From NCBI GenBank assembly GCA_017524595.1, contig JAFXVI010000075.1, positions 1-43,618 of the forward strand: a stretch of DNA of 43,618 nt, given 5' to 3'. The DNA is from Lachnospiraceae bacterium. GTDB lineage: Bacteria; Bacillota; Clostridia; Lachnospirales; Lachnospiraceae. The notes beneath the pieces were generated by a model. That model was not told where the DNA came from and did no database searches. It was given only the letters and a program-made list of their open reading frames with translations. The stretch's first letter is position 1, and each line of letters opens with the position of its first letter. Shown here piece by piece: positions 8,921-15,872 of this stretch. The position numbers and the translations under genes were made by a program.

Positions 8921-9066
8921 CCAACGCAAGTTTATATTGCAGGGTTGAGTTTTCGGCATTGCCGATGACTTGGATTACTATGCTTAATATCATGTAATAT
9001 TTGGAACAGCACATTTTAGCCTGTTCTGAATAGGAAGTATAAGAATAATATATAAGACCATTATAT

Positions 9067-9111
9067 AAGACCATGATATCTATGCATATGGATATTGTGG
9101 TCTTAGTTTTT
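9067..9111 (+). terminator. Intrinsic terminator or attenuator 15 bp before the mutS2-like ATG
   Basis: A 14-bp stem, AAGACCATGATATC paired with GATATTGTGGTCTT (12 Watson-Crick pairs), is followed by AGTTTTT. It sits between the leader promoter and the ribosome binding site of the next gene, so it controls read-through and does not simply end the upstream operon. A 12-bp direct repeat, ATATAAGACCAT, lies at 9049-9073. Confidence 0.65.
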
Positions 9112-9125
9112 GAAAGGATATAAAA

Positions 9126-11027
9126 ATGAATACTGAAAATCAGATAGAATTTAATAAAGTTAAGGAAATATGGTCAGAACTCGCTGTTACTGACTATGCC
9201 AAGGATAAGATTAAAGAAACATGGGTATTTACGGATGAAACAAGGTTAAGGAAGGAGCTTCGCGACACGACAAACAGCAGGAGGATGATAGAGAAACTTG
9301 GCGAACCGCCCCTTCAGAATGTTTCTGAAATGAAAGAGATACTCGATATCGCAAAAAAGGGTAACTGCCTGACGCCATATCAATTAACAAGGGTTGAGAA
9401 TATCCTGGTTGCCGTAGACAGAATTAAGGATTATCTTAGCCGGGGCAGACATTATGAGAATTCGCTGGCTTTCTATGATGAAAACTTTAATCCGATTCCG
9501 GAGCTTAAAGAGGAAATAGTAAGACAGATAAGAAATGAGGCTGTTGATGACAAGGCGACAAAAGAACTGTTTGATATAAGGAGTAATATCGTATCAACAG
9601 AAGATGCGATGAAACAGAAGGCCGAGCAGGTCATTAGAAATAATAAGGATTGTATGGCGGATACATATTACACCTTACGGAACGGAAGAGTATGCGTTCC
9701 GGTAAAGAAGGAATGCAAGTTTAAAGTCCCGGGAAGCGTGATCGATAAATCTTCGACCGGAAGTACCTTTTTTATAGAACCGACGGGAGTTGCCAAACTG
9801 TTTGAGGAGCTTCAGCTGTTTGAGATCGATGAAGAGAATGAAGTATATAAGATCCTTTATGCTTTGACAGCTTTTGTATCCGATTGCATACCGGTCATGG
9901 AAGAAAATATAAAGATGATAGAGAAGCTTGATCTTATCTTTTCCAAGGGCAGGTTAAGTCTTGAACTTGACTGCAGTGAACCCGTGATCAATACAGAAAG
10001 AAGGATTGCATTAAAGGAGGCAAGACATCCTCTAATGGATAAGGAAATAAACGTTCCGCTTGATTTTGCAATGGGAGATGACATAAGGGGTGTTGTTATA
10101 ACCGGCCCCAATACGGGAGGTAAGACGATTGCCATAAAGACAGTGATGCTTAACAGTATAATGGCTCAGTGCGGTCTTCATGTTACATGCAAGGAAGCTG
10201 ACATATGTATGAACTCTGACTATCTGTGTGACATAGGTGATGGGCAAAGCCTTTCCGAGAATCTCTCTACATTCTCGGCGCACATTAAGAATGTGCTGGA
10301 TGTTTTAAGCCATGTAAACAGCGACAGCTTTGTGATAATGGATGAACTTGGTTCCGGCACGGATCCTGCAGAAGGAATGGGTATAGCTGTTGCGATCCTT
10401 GAAGAACTCAGGAAGAGCAAGGCAAACTTCCTTGTTACAACCCATTACCCGGAGATCAAGGATTATGCGGAAAGAACGGAGCATATTGTTAATGCAAGGA
10501 TGACCTTTGATAAGGAAACCCTTAAGCCGACATACAGGATGCTTGTCGGGGAAGCGGGCGAGAGCTGCGCCTTTTACATAGCGGACAGGCTGGGCATGCC
10601 TGAGAATATGTTAAAGACTGCTGTGGAAGCAGCTTACGGCGTAGAAGCGGTAGAGGGATATCGTTTCAGTAATACGGGCAGTATGAAAAAGCAGAGTAAA
10701 GGTAAGATCAGAAAGACCAAAAAGGCTACCGTAGATGCGTCTATGGCAGATATGTATTCGATAGGCGATTCGGTCATGGTCTTTCCAGAAAAGAAGATAG
10801 CTATAGTATGTGAACCGGTTAATGAAAAGGGAGTTCTAAGGGTGCAGATGAGGGATAAGAAGATCTGGATAAACCATAAACGTGTGAAGCTTCATGTTAA
10901 GGCTGACCGGCTGTATCCCGAAGATTATGACTTTTCGATCATCTTCGATTCAGTGGAAACCAGAAAGAAGAGACATGATATGGATCGGAAGTTTACACAG
11001 GAGACAATAATATATTCCGATGACTGA
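9126..11027 (+). CDS. MutS2-like ATPase lacking the Smr nuclease domain
   Basis: 633 residues, against about 785 for full MutS2. The MutS core/lever region fills residues 1-300. The ABC-type ATPase follows, with Walker A GPNTGGKT at 327-334 and Walker B IMDELGSGTDPAEG (Asp406-Glu407). About 80 residues then lead to a KOW-like module beginning SIGDSVMVF. The C-terminal Smr endonuclease domain is absent. Full-length B. subtilis MutS2 senses and splits collided ribosomes through its KOW/Smr region; this shorter protein keeps the ATPase and KOW parts. The leader suggests induction by ribosome stalling, which points to ribosome rescue or drug tolerance more than mismatch repair. Ribosome binding site GAAAGGA; ATG at 9126. 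The family is certain; the role is inferred. Confidence 0.88.
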   Translation: MNTENQIEFNKVKEIWSELAVTDYAKDKIKETWVFTDETRLRKELRDTTNSRRMIEKLGEPPLQNVSEMKEILDIAKKGNCLTPYQLTRVENILVAVDRIKDYLSRGRHYENSLAFYDENFNPIPELKEEIVRQIRNEAVDDKATKELFDIRSNIVSTEDAMKQKAEQVIRNNKDCMADTYYTLRNGRVCVPVKKECKFKVPGSVIDKSSTGSTFFIEPTGVAKLFEELQLFEIDEENEVYKILYALTAFVSDCIPVMEENIKMIEKLDLIFSKGRLSLELDCSEPVINTERRIALKEARHPLMDKEINVPLDFAMGDDIRGVVITGPNTGGKTIAIKTVMLNSIMAQCGLHVTCKEADICMNSDYLCDIGDGQSLSENLSTFSAHIKNVLDVLSHVNSDSFVIMDELGSGTDPAEGMGIAVAILEELRKSKANFLVTTHYPEIKDYAERTEHIVNARMTFDKETLKPTYRMLVGEAGESCAFYIADRLGMPENMLKTAVEAAYGVEAVEGYRFSNTGSMKKQSKGKIRKTKKATVDASMADMYSIGDSVMVFPEKKIAIVCEPVNEKGVLRVQMRDKKIWINHKRVKLHVKADRLYPEDYDFSIIFDSVETRKKRHDMDRKFTQETIIYSDD

Positions 11028-11094
11028 TCACCTTTATATCTGTTATTCTCTTAGTGTAGCAAAAAAGAAGATTTATATTGAAGGGAGAGGTAAA

Positions 11095-11211
11095 ATGGGA
11101 GAAAATAATAAGCAGAACAAGTTAATGGCAGCGGAAGATATTTGTGATAAGTGTACCTTGGGCAAGCAGAACAGGTGCGCACATGCATATTATTATCACT
11201 GCGACAGCTAG
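11095..11211 (+). CDS. Small cysteine-rich protein of 38 residues
   Basis: Starts ATGGGAGAA behind GGGAGAGG at 11083-11090 with 4-bp spacing. The last 23 residues carry CDKC, then a Cys after nine residues and another after seven. A CxxC...C...C pattern with adjacent His residues (CAHAYYYHC) could bind a metal. I do not recognise the family. It lies between the mutS2-like gene and a flavodoxin gene on the same strand. The frame is open from 11020, but no earlier start has a ribosome binding site. Confidence 0.6.
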   Translation: MGENNKQNKLMAAEDICDKCTLGKQNRCAHAYYYHCDS

Positions 11212-11237
11212 GGTCAAAGCCTTGATATGGAGGTGTT

Positions 11238-11957
11238 ATGAATATTACAGTTATCAATGGAACAGAGATAAAAGGTGTCACTTTCAAAATGAAAGAGCTT
11301 TTTTTGGAACATCTGAGAGATAAGGCGGATATAACGGAGTTTTATCTGCCTAAGGATTGTCCTTCATTTTGTATGGGGTGCAAAACCTGTTTTCTGAAGG
11401 ATGAGCATAAATGCAAGGATCGTGAATATGTTGAAAAGATTGAGAATGCGATGCTTGAGGCGGATTTACTTATATTTACTTCACCTGCTTATGTCTTTCA
11501 TACAACAGGAGCTATGAAAACAATGCTTGATCATTTTGGCTATCGTTGGATGCCGCATCGACCTGCTAAGGAGATGTTTGGAAAAAGAGCCGTGATCATC
11601 ACGCAATGTCTTGGATCTGGAGAGAAATCTACAGCTAAAGATATAAAGGACAGTCTTTCGTGGTGGGGGATTAGTGATATCAGGGTCATATCCTTTAAAC
11701 TGATGTCTGAGATTGATTGGAACAGGATTCCCAAGAAGCGGCGGGTTGTTTTTGAAAAGAAGCTATATAAATCAGCCGATAAAGTCAGGAATATTGACTA
11801 TACAATACCTGCAAGGAGTTCACTACCAGTCAAGCTGAAATTCTATATGGTCAGGATGCTTCAGACAGGACTTGGAAAAACTGATCCTGAATACACAGAT
11901 TATAAATATTGGAAACAAAACGGATGGATAGATGATGTCAGACCTTGGAAACAGTAG
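11238..11957 (+). CDS. Flavodoxin family protein (NAD(P)H-dependent FMN reductase-like)
   Basis: 239 residues. The N-terminal MNITVINGT strand, the Cys pair CMGCKTCFL, ADLLIFTSPAYVFHTTGAMKTMLDHF and the KRAVIITQCLGSG strand fit the iron-sulfur-flavoprotein/NADPH-dependent FMN reductase superfamily. The C-terminal 70 residues are extra, basic and aromatic, and may dock to a partner or membrane. GGAGGTGTT precedes the ATG. It is one of four complete flavodoxin-fold genes in this patch. The electron donor and acceptor are unknown. Confidence 0.82.
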   Translation: MNITVINGTEIKGVTFKMKELFLEHLRDKADITEFYLPKDCPSFCMGCKTCFLKDEHKCKDREYVEKIENAMLEADLLIFTSPAYVFHTTGAMKTMLDHFGYRWMPHRPAKEMFGKRAVIITQCLGSGEKSTAKDIKDSLSWWGISDIRVISFKLMSEIDWNRIPKKRRVVFEKKLYKSADKVRNIDYTIPARSSLPVKLKFYMVRMLQTGLGKTDPEYTDYKYWKQNGWIDDVRPWKQ

Positions 11958-11983
11958 TACTTTGACAGTAAGGATGATGAGAT

Positions 11984-12436
11984 ATGGAAGTAATTAATTA
12001 TTTTACAAGTGATAAAAAAGATCATTGGCTGGGTGAGATACAGAAAAGCGTATGGGGTGCGGGAAAATACCTTTATGAATTGCTTAGTGACCATAAACTG
12101 AAAGGATTATGTGGGGAATCAACCATGGTATTCCTGCTTGTTGAAGGGGATGAACTGCTTTCGTTCTGCACCTATGCGGAACAGGATGAAGTACGTGAGC
12201 CTTCATTAACACCGTGGGTTGGATTTGTGTATACCTTTCCTGAGCACAGAGGAAAGCGGCTTGTGGGTAATCTTCTTAAAAAGGCATATGACCTGGCAAA
12301 AAACTACGGACATAAGTATATTTACATTTCTACGGGTGAAACCGGATTGTATGAGAAATACGGATACAGTTTCTGGAAGATGATGAAGAATGTTGAAGGT
12401 GGAGACAGTCGAGTATACAGGATTGAAATAGTGTAA
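11984..12436 (+). CDS. GNAT family N-acetyltransferase
   Basis: 150 residues with VGFVYTFPEHRGKRLVGNLLKKA, where the acetyl-CoA loop is a variant (R-G-K-R-L-V-G) of Q/RxxGxG/A, and the C-terminal ETGLYEKYGYSFW strand typical of GNATs acting on small molecules. The start at 11984 follows GGATGATGAG. It is on the same strand as the flavodoxin and C_GCAxxG_C_C genes with short gaps, so they may share a transcript. The substrate is unknown. Confidence 0.82.
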   Translation: MEVINYFTSDKKDHWLGEIQKSVWGAGKYLYELLSDHKLKGLCGESTMVFLLVEGDELLSFCTYAEQDEVREPSLTPWVGFVYTFPEHRGKRLVGNLLKKAYDLAKNYGHKYIYISTGETGLYEKYGYSFWKMMKNVEGGDSRVYRIEIV

Positions 12437-12467
12437 GTGTGATCTTTTTACAAACAGGGTGAATAAT

Positions 12468-12926
12468 ATGGCTAATATTCATGAAGAAAAGGCAGTAGAA
12501 TACTACTCTAATAATTTCAATTGTTCACAGGGAGTTTTTACGACTTATGCGATCGAACATGGTATAGATGAAAAACTGGCATTACATATTGCCACAAATT
12601 TCGGCGGTGGAGCAAGAAAAGGTGAAATGTGCGGGGCTGTGTCCGGTGCGCTTATGGTGTTGGGACTTTTGTATGGACATTCGGAAAGCAATGATATTGA
12701 AACCAAGTCAAAATCATATGCTATGGCTGAAGATTATATGAACAGATTTATCGAAAAAAACGGCAGTGTTGTGTGTAGAGAGCTGTTGGGTTATGATCTT
12801 TCAAAACCGGATGAACGTGAAAAAATAGTGGAAAAGAATCTTTTTCGAACCTTATGCCCGGAAATGATAAGAAGTGCGGTCAGTATACTTGATGAGTTGT
12901 TGGATGAATACGAAAAAAAAGATTAA
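12468..12926 (+). CDS. C_GCAxxG_C_C family redox protein
   Basis: 152 residues matching the family's cysteine pattern: NCSQGV near residue 20, GGGARKGEMCGAVSGALMVLG in the middle, VCRELLGYDLS and a late LCPEMI. The family is widespread in anaerobes and thought to be redox-active, possibly cofactor-binding; its reaction is not established. I chose the ATG at 12468 (AGGGTG upstream) over the GTG at 12459. The 3' end overlaps an alpha/beta-hydrolase remnant. Confidence 0.88.
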   Translation: MANIHEEKAVEYYSNNFNCSQGVFTTYAIEHGIDEKLALHIATNFGGGARKGEMCGAVSGALMVLGLLYGHSESNDIETKSKSYAMAEDYMNRFIEKNGSVVCRELLGYDLSKPDEREKIVEKNLFRTLCPEMIRSAVSILDELLDEYEKKD

Positions 12927-13094
12927 AACCAAATATATGTATATTATAATTTCTTTAATACTGATCATCATCATATTTGCCATAATTCCTCCGAGTACCG
13001 GGAAACTGCCCAAGGGCCATGCGCCCACAGCACTATCTATGAGGATGGAGAAAGGACACGGGAAATACTGGAGAAAATGTTGGGGAAGGAATAA
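12904..13094 (+). pseudogene. Alpha/beta-hydrolase remnant with its middle deleted
   Basis: The first 30 codons (from ATG 12904) encode a basic start, a hydrophobic anchor (MYIIISLILIIIIFAII) and PPSTGKLP, which resembles the N-terminus of membrane-anchored alpha/beta-hydrolases of Clostridia. In another frame the tail reads AHSTIYEDGERTREILEKMLGKE and stops at 13094, like a hydrolase C-terminus around its catalytic His. The 200 or so residues between are missing and the frame changes near 13015. As written, the first frame runs on to 13104 as nonsense. The family call is from memory and tentative. Confidence 0.45.
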
Positions 13095-13141
13095 TAAAAG
13101 ATAAGAGGGTAATACTATCAGGACAGGAAAAAAGTTCAGAA

Positions 13142-13180
13142 CATGACATACAGTTGTCGTGTTAGGCTTGATAGAATATA
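13142..13180 (+). promoter_or_regulatory. Promoter/operator shared with the WYL regulator gene
   Basis: A 39-nt element with inverted GACA-N6-TGTC at 13146-13158 and an extended -10, TGATAGAAT. It aligns without gaps to 14779-14817 upstream of the WYL regulator, with 29 of 39 identical positions. Both the palindrome and its distance to the -10 are conserved. It drives the DUF3795 stub, hydrolase and yoaP genes and is probably bound by the WYL protein. Confidence 0.6.
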
Positions 13181-13263
13181 TGAAGAAGTTGATCAACAGA
13201 CTAATATAAAACCAGCGATCAGGAAGTTATAGAAATGGAATTTACAAGAAAAGGAGATTTTTT

Positions 13264-13368
13264 ATGAAGGATTATATTGCATTTTGCGGATTGGACTGTG
13301 AGTTTTGCGAGGCCCGTATTGCCACGGTTAACAACGATGATGACCGCAACAGGTTGAAGGAAATATGA
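13264..13368 (+). pseudogene. DUF3795 protein truncated to 34 residues
   Basis: A good AAGGAG ribosome binding site precedes ATG 13264. The product opens MKDYIAFCGLDCEFCEARIATVNND, the Cys-rich start of DUF3795 proteins, which are normally over 100 residues. Here a TGA follows 34 codons, and the ATGA overlaps the start of the next gene. The rest of DUF3795 is absent. It may now serve only to bring ribosomes to the hydrolase start. Confidence 0.65.
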
Positions 13369-13877
13369 AAGGACAGATAGAAAACGTGGGAAACAAAGCA
13401 CTGGTCGTGATCGACATTCAAAATGACATTACGAAAAATTACAAGAAAATCATAGATAAGATCAATGAGGCCATTGACTGGGCTGTGACAGAGAATATGC
13501 GAGTCATCTATGTAAAACATAACAACCTGTCACCGGGAACCAGAACCTTTAAGCCTGATACGAAAGGAGCCGAACTGGTTCCGGAAATGAAGGTGGTTTC
13601 CGAGAACATATATGTTAAGTCAAAGTCAAATGCGCTTACAAGCGAAGAATTCGTGAGATTTATAGAGAAAAACGGACTGGATGAGTTTTATATAACAGGC
13701 GCGGATGCTACCGCCTGCGTGAAATCAACGTGTTTCAATATGACAAAGTCAGGGTATACGGTACATGTGATATCCGATTGCATAACAAGTTATGATCTGA
13801 AGAAGCTGGACGAAATGTATACCTACTATGCGAGCAAGGGCTGTGAAGTAAAGGAGCTTAAAGACTATCAGTCTTGA
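13365..13877 (+). CDS. Isochorismatase-like cysteine hydrolase
   Basis: 170 residues. The catalytic aspartate is Asp17 in VVIDIQND, the lysine is Lys85 or Lys87 in YVKSKSNA, and the nucleophile is Cys118 in ITGADATACVKST. These define the isochorismatase-like/nicotinamidase superfamily, which hydrolyses amides or vinyl ethers. The substrate is unknown. The start overlaps the stop of the DUF3795 stub, and yoaP begins 10 bp after the end, so the three form one unit behind the 13142 operator. Confidence 0.87.
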   Translation: MKGQIENVGNKALVVIDIQNDITKNYKKIIDKINEAIDWAVTENMRVIYVKHNNLSPGTRTFKPDTKGAELVPEMKVVSENIYVKSKSNALTSEEFVRFIEKNGLDEFYITGADATACVKSTCFNMTKSGYTVHVISDCITSYDLKKLDEMYTYYASKGCEVKELKDYQS

Positions 13878-13887
13878 GGAGGAAGTC

Positions 13888-14634
13888 ATGGAGTATATCA
13901 GAGTCACTAAGGAAAATCTCGAAAATGAGCATATCTGCTGTGCCATTTCAAACAATAAGGATGTGCAGGTATCATCGAAAAAGGCGTGGCTTGCTGACAG
14001 ATTTGATGAAGGACTTGTGTTCTTAAAAAGTGTGGAGCGTGGGAAGTGTTTTATCGAATATATCCCGGCGGAGTATGCATGGAATCCCATAAGCGCCCCA
14101 GGTTATATATACATAGACTGTCTGTGGGTTTCGGGATCTCTCAAGGGACACGGATATTCAAGCGACCTTCTTTCTGAATGCATCAGGGACAGTAAGGAAA
14201 AGAGAAAGACGGGGTTATGTATTCTGGCGGCAGCAAAGAAGAAACCGTTTCTTGCTGATCCGAAGTTCCTGAAATACAAGGGTTTTGAGGTAAGTGATGA
14301 AGCTGATAACGGCATTCAGTTATGGTATCTGCCTTTTGAAAAGGATGCAGAAATCCCGTCTTTTAAGGAATGCGCAAAGCATCCCCATATTGATGAAAAG
14401 GGATATGTGCTATTCTATACGAACCAGTGTCCGTTCAATGCGAAGTATGTGCCGGTCCTTGAAGAGACTGCAAAGAATAATGGAATACCCTTCAAGGCAG
14501 TGAAGATCGAGAGCAGGGAGGCTGCCAGGAATGCGCCGACTGCGATCACTACATACGCACTTTTCTGTGATGGGGAATACGTTACGAATGAACAGATGAA
14601 CGACAAGAAGTTTTTGAAGCTTGTAAACGGGTGA
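13888..14634 (+). CDS. yoaP: YoaP-like protein: GNAT domain plus C-terminal thioredoxin-like domain
   Basis: 248 residues. The N-terminal 150 form a GNAT domain (IDCLWVSGSLKGHGYSSDLLSECI is the acetyl-CoA loop). The rest matches the YoaP C-terminal domain: YVLFYTNQCPFNAKYVPVLEE is thioredoxin-like, with one Cys in place of CxxC, and ends in APTAITTYALFCDGEYVTNEQM. Ribosome binding site GAGGAGG lies just upstream. It is cotranscribed with the hydrolase and likely under WYL control. The biochemical role of YoaP is not established. Confidence 0.85.
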   Translation: MEYIRVTKENLENEHICCAISNNKDVQVSSKKAWLADRFDEGLVFLKSVERGKCFIEYIPAEYAWNPISAPGYIYIDCLWVSGSLKGHGYSSDLLSECIRDSKEKRKTGLCILAAAKKKPFLADPKFLKYKGFEVSDEADNGIQLWYLPFEKDAEIPSFKECAKHPHIDEKGYVLFYTNQCPFNAKYVPVLEETAKNNGIPFKAVKIESREAARNAPTAITTYALFCDGEYVTNEQMNDKKFLKLVNG

Positions 14635-14705
14635 CCTTGATCTGAAGAATATACCAATCTGTGCAGAACCGGCTGAAATCAGTGCGATTTCAATTTTAAA
14701 TAGGG

Positions 14706-14772
14706 TTAGCCTTCTATTAGGAAGTCCGAATCGTTCCTAAGAGGAGGCTAAAAATAAATATATTTTTTTTAT
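14706..14772 (+). terminator. Terminator after yoaP
   Basis: An 18-bp stem, TTAGCCTTCTATTAGGAA against TTCCTAAGAGGAGGCTAA with two non-Watson-Crick positions, spans 14706-14751. An A/T stretch ending in eight T follows. The T run is about 12 bases from the stem, so its efficiency is uncertain. It separates the yoaP unit from the WYL regulator gene. Confidence 0.6.
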
Positions 14773-14778
14773 AAAGAA

Positions 14779-14817
14779 CATGACACATTGTTGTCTTGTT
14801 TACTTTGATAAGATATA
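14779..14817 (+). promoter_or_regulatory. WYL regulator promoter with likely self-operator
   Basis: GACA-N6-TGTC inverted repeat at 14782-14795 followed by an extended -10, TGATAAGAT. It is the same 39-nt element as at 13142-13180, so the regulator probably controls both itself and the neighbouring operon. AAGGAG at 14819 and the ATG at 14831 follow at once. Confidence 0.62.
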
Positions 14818-14830
14818 GAAAGGAGATCAA

Positions 14831-15763
14831 ATGAAGATAGACAGGCTGATCGGAATACTATCTATACTGCTGCAGAAAGATATGACAACGGCTCCGGAGC
14901 TGGCCGGTTATTTTGAGGTGTCCAGAAGGACGATCAACAGGGATATCGAAGCTCTATGCAAGGCTGGAATACCGATACAGACATCTCAGGGAGCCGGAGG
15001 AGGTATCAGCATTATGAATGGATACCGGATGGACAGGACACTGTTGACATCCCGTGATATGCAGATGATCCTTGCAGGACTTAGAAGTCTGGACAGCGTG
15101 AGTGGAAACAGATATTACGGACAGCTGATGGAAAAGATCCAGGCAGGTTCCTCCGAATTTGTAAACGGCAGGGATTCTATCCTGATCGACCTGTCCTCAT
15201 GGCACCGGGATACACTTGCGCCGAAGATAGGCCTTATACAGGATGCAATTGAGCTGGGGAAGAATATCAGGTTTGACTACTATTCACCGGGCGGCCAAAC
15301 AAAAAGGGAGATAGAGCCATATTTTCTGATCTTCAAATGGTCCAGCTGGTATGTATACGGTTTCTGCCTGATGAGGAAGGATTTCAGGTTGTTCAAGTTG
15401 AACCGGATGATCGGTATCGTACATGGAGAGAGCTTTGAAAGAAGAGCCGAGATTCCTTGGCCGGAGCTGTCGAATGAAAAGATCTTTTCTGCTGTGGGAA
15501 GAGTTAAGGCGGTTTTTGATCCGTCCATGAAATGGCAGCTTGTTGAGGAGTACGGTGTTCGTTCCTTTGAAGAGCAATCGGATGGAACGCTTCTGTTTGA
15601 ACATGAATATGCGGACGAAGATGGTCTTATATCATGGATGCTTTCCTTCAGGGATAAGGTGACCGTGATCGAACCGGAGTCTGTTAAGGATAAGTTGTAT
15701 CAGATCGCATGCGATATGATAGAGAAATATAAAAGGACAGATTATAAAAAAAGTAGCCATTAG
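14831..15763 (+). CDS. WYL-domain transcriptional regulator (YafY-like)
   Basis: 310 residues. An N-terminal DeoR-type helix-turn-helix (residues 1-60, ELAGYFEVSRRTINRDIEAL) is followed by a WYL domain (about 140-215, with the sensor strand SSWYVYGFCLMRKDFRLFKLNRM) and a WCX-type C-terminal region. WYL proteins sense ligands, nucleic acids or stress and act as repressors or activators. The matched operators upstream of itself and of the hydrolase/yoaP unit suggest local autoregulated control. The ligand is unknown. Confidence 0.9.
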   Translation: MKIDRLIGILSILLQKDMTTAPELAGYFEVSRRTINRDIEALCKAGIPIQTSQGAGGGISIMNGYRMDRTLLTSRDMQMILAGLRSLDSVSGNRYYGQLMEKIQAGSSEFVNGRDSILIDLSSWHRDTLAPKIGLIQDAIELGKNIRFDYYSPGGQTKREIEPYFLIFKWSSWYVYGFCLMRKDFRLFKLNRMIGIVHGESFERRAEIPWPELSNEKIFSAVGRVKAVFDPSMKWQLVEEYGVRSFEEQSDGTLLFEHEYADEDGLISWMLSFRDKVTVIEPESVKDKLYQIACDMIEKYKRTDYKKSSH

Positions 15764-15781
15764 GAAATCCACAGGCTTTTT

Positions 15782-15790
15782 TGATATAAT
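15782..15790 (+). promoter_or_regulatory. Extended -10 promoter for the CHASE-like membrane gene
   Basis: TG-A-TATAAT at 15782-15790 with no recognisable -35 box, 83 bp before the ATG. A GGAGG ribosome binding site lies at 15858-15862. Confidence 0.45.
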
Positions 15791-15872
15791 AGTTTTATTG
15801 AAGTCTGATTGCAAGGCAAAATAATACTTGATAGTATATTCATGATGTATTGATAGTGGAGGTTTTCTCGGA

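Larger units (their letters stand above)
8868..9111 (+). promoter_or_regulatory. Candidate ribosome-mediated transcription attenuator upstream of the mutS2-like gene
   Basis: The leader has a short ORF followed by small hairpins: TCGGC/GCCGA at about 8953-8965, ATTAC-ATG/CATGTAAT at 8974-8998, GAACAG/CTGTTC at about 9004-9026, and a terminator at 9067-9111. ATATCATG at 8987-8994 is exactly complementary to CATGATAT at 9072-9079 in the terminator's 5' arm. It is also held in the 8974-8998 hairpin, so the two structures exclude each other. That is the logic of an antiterminator. The boundaries and the switch itself are inferred. Confidence 0.55.

Noticed and set aside
8868-9111. T-box leader upstream of the mutS2-like gene
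   Set aside because: No T-box antiterminator motif (AGGGTGGNACCGCG-like) is present, and the gene is not tRNA- or amino-acid-related.
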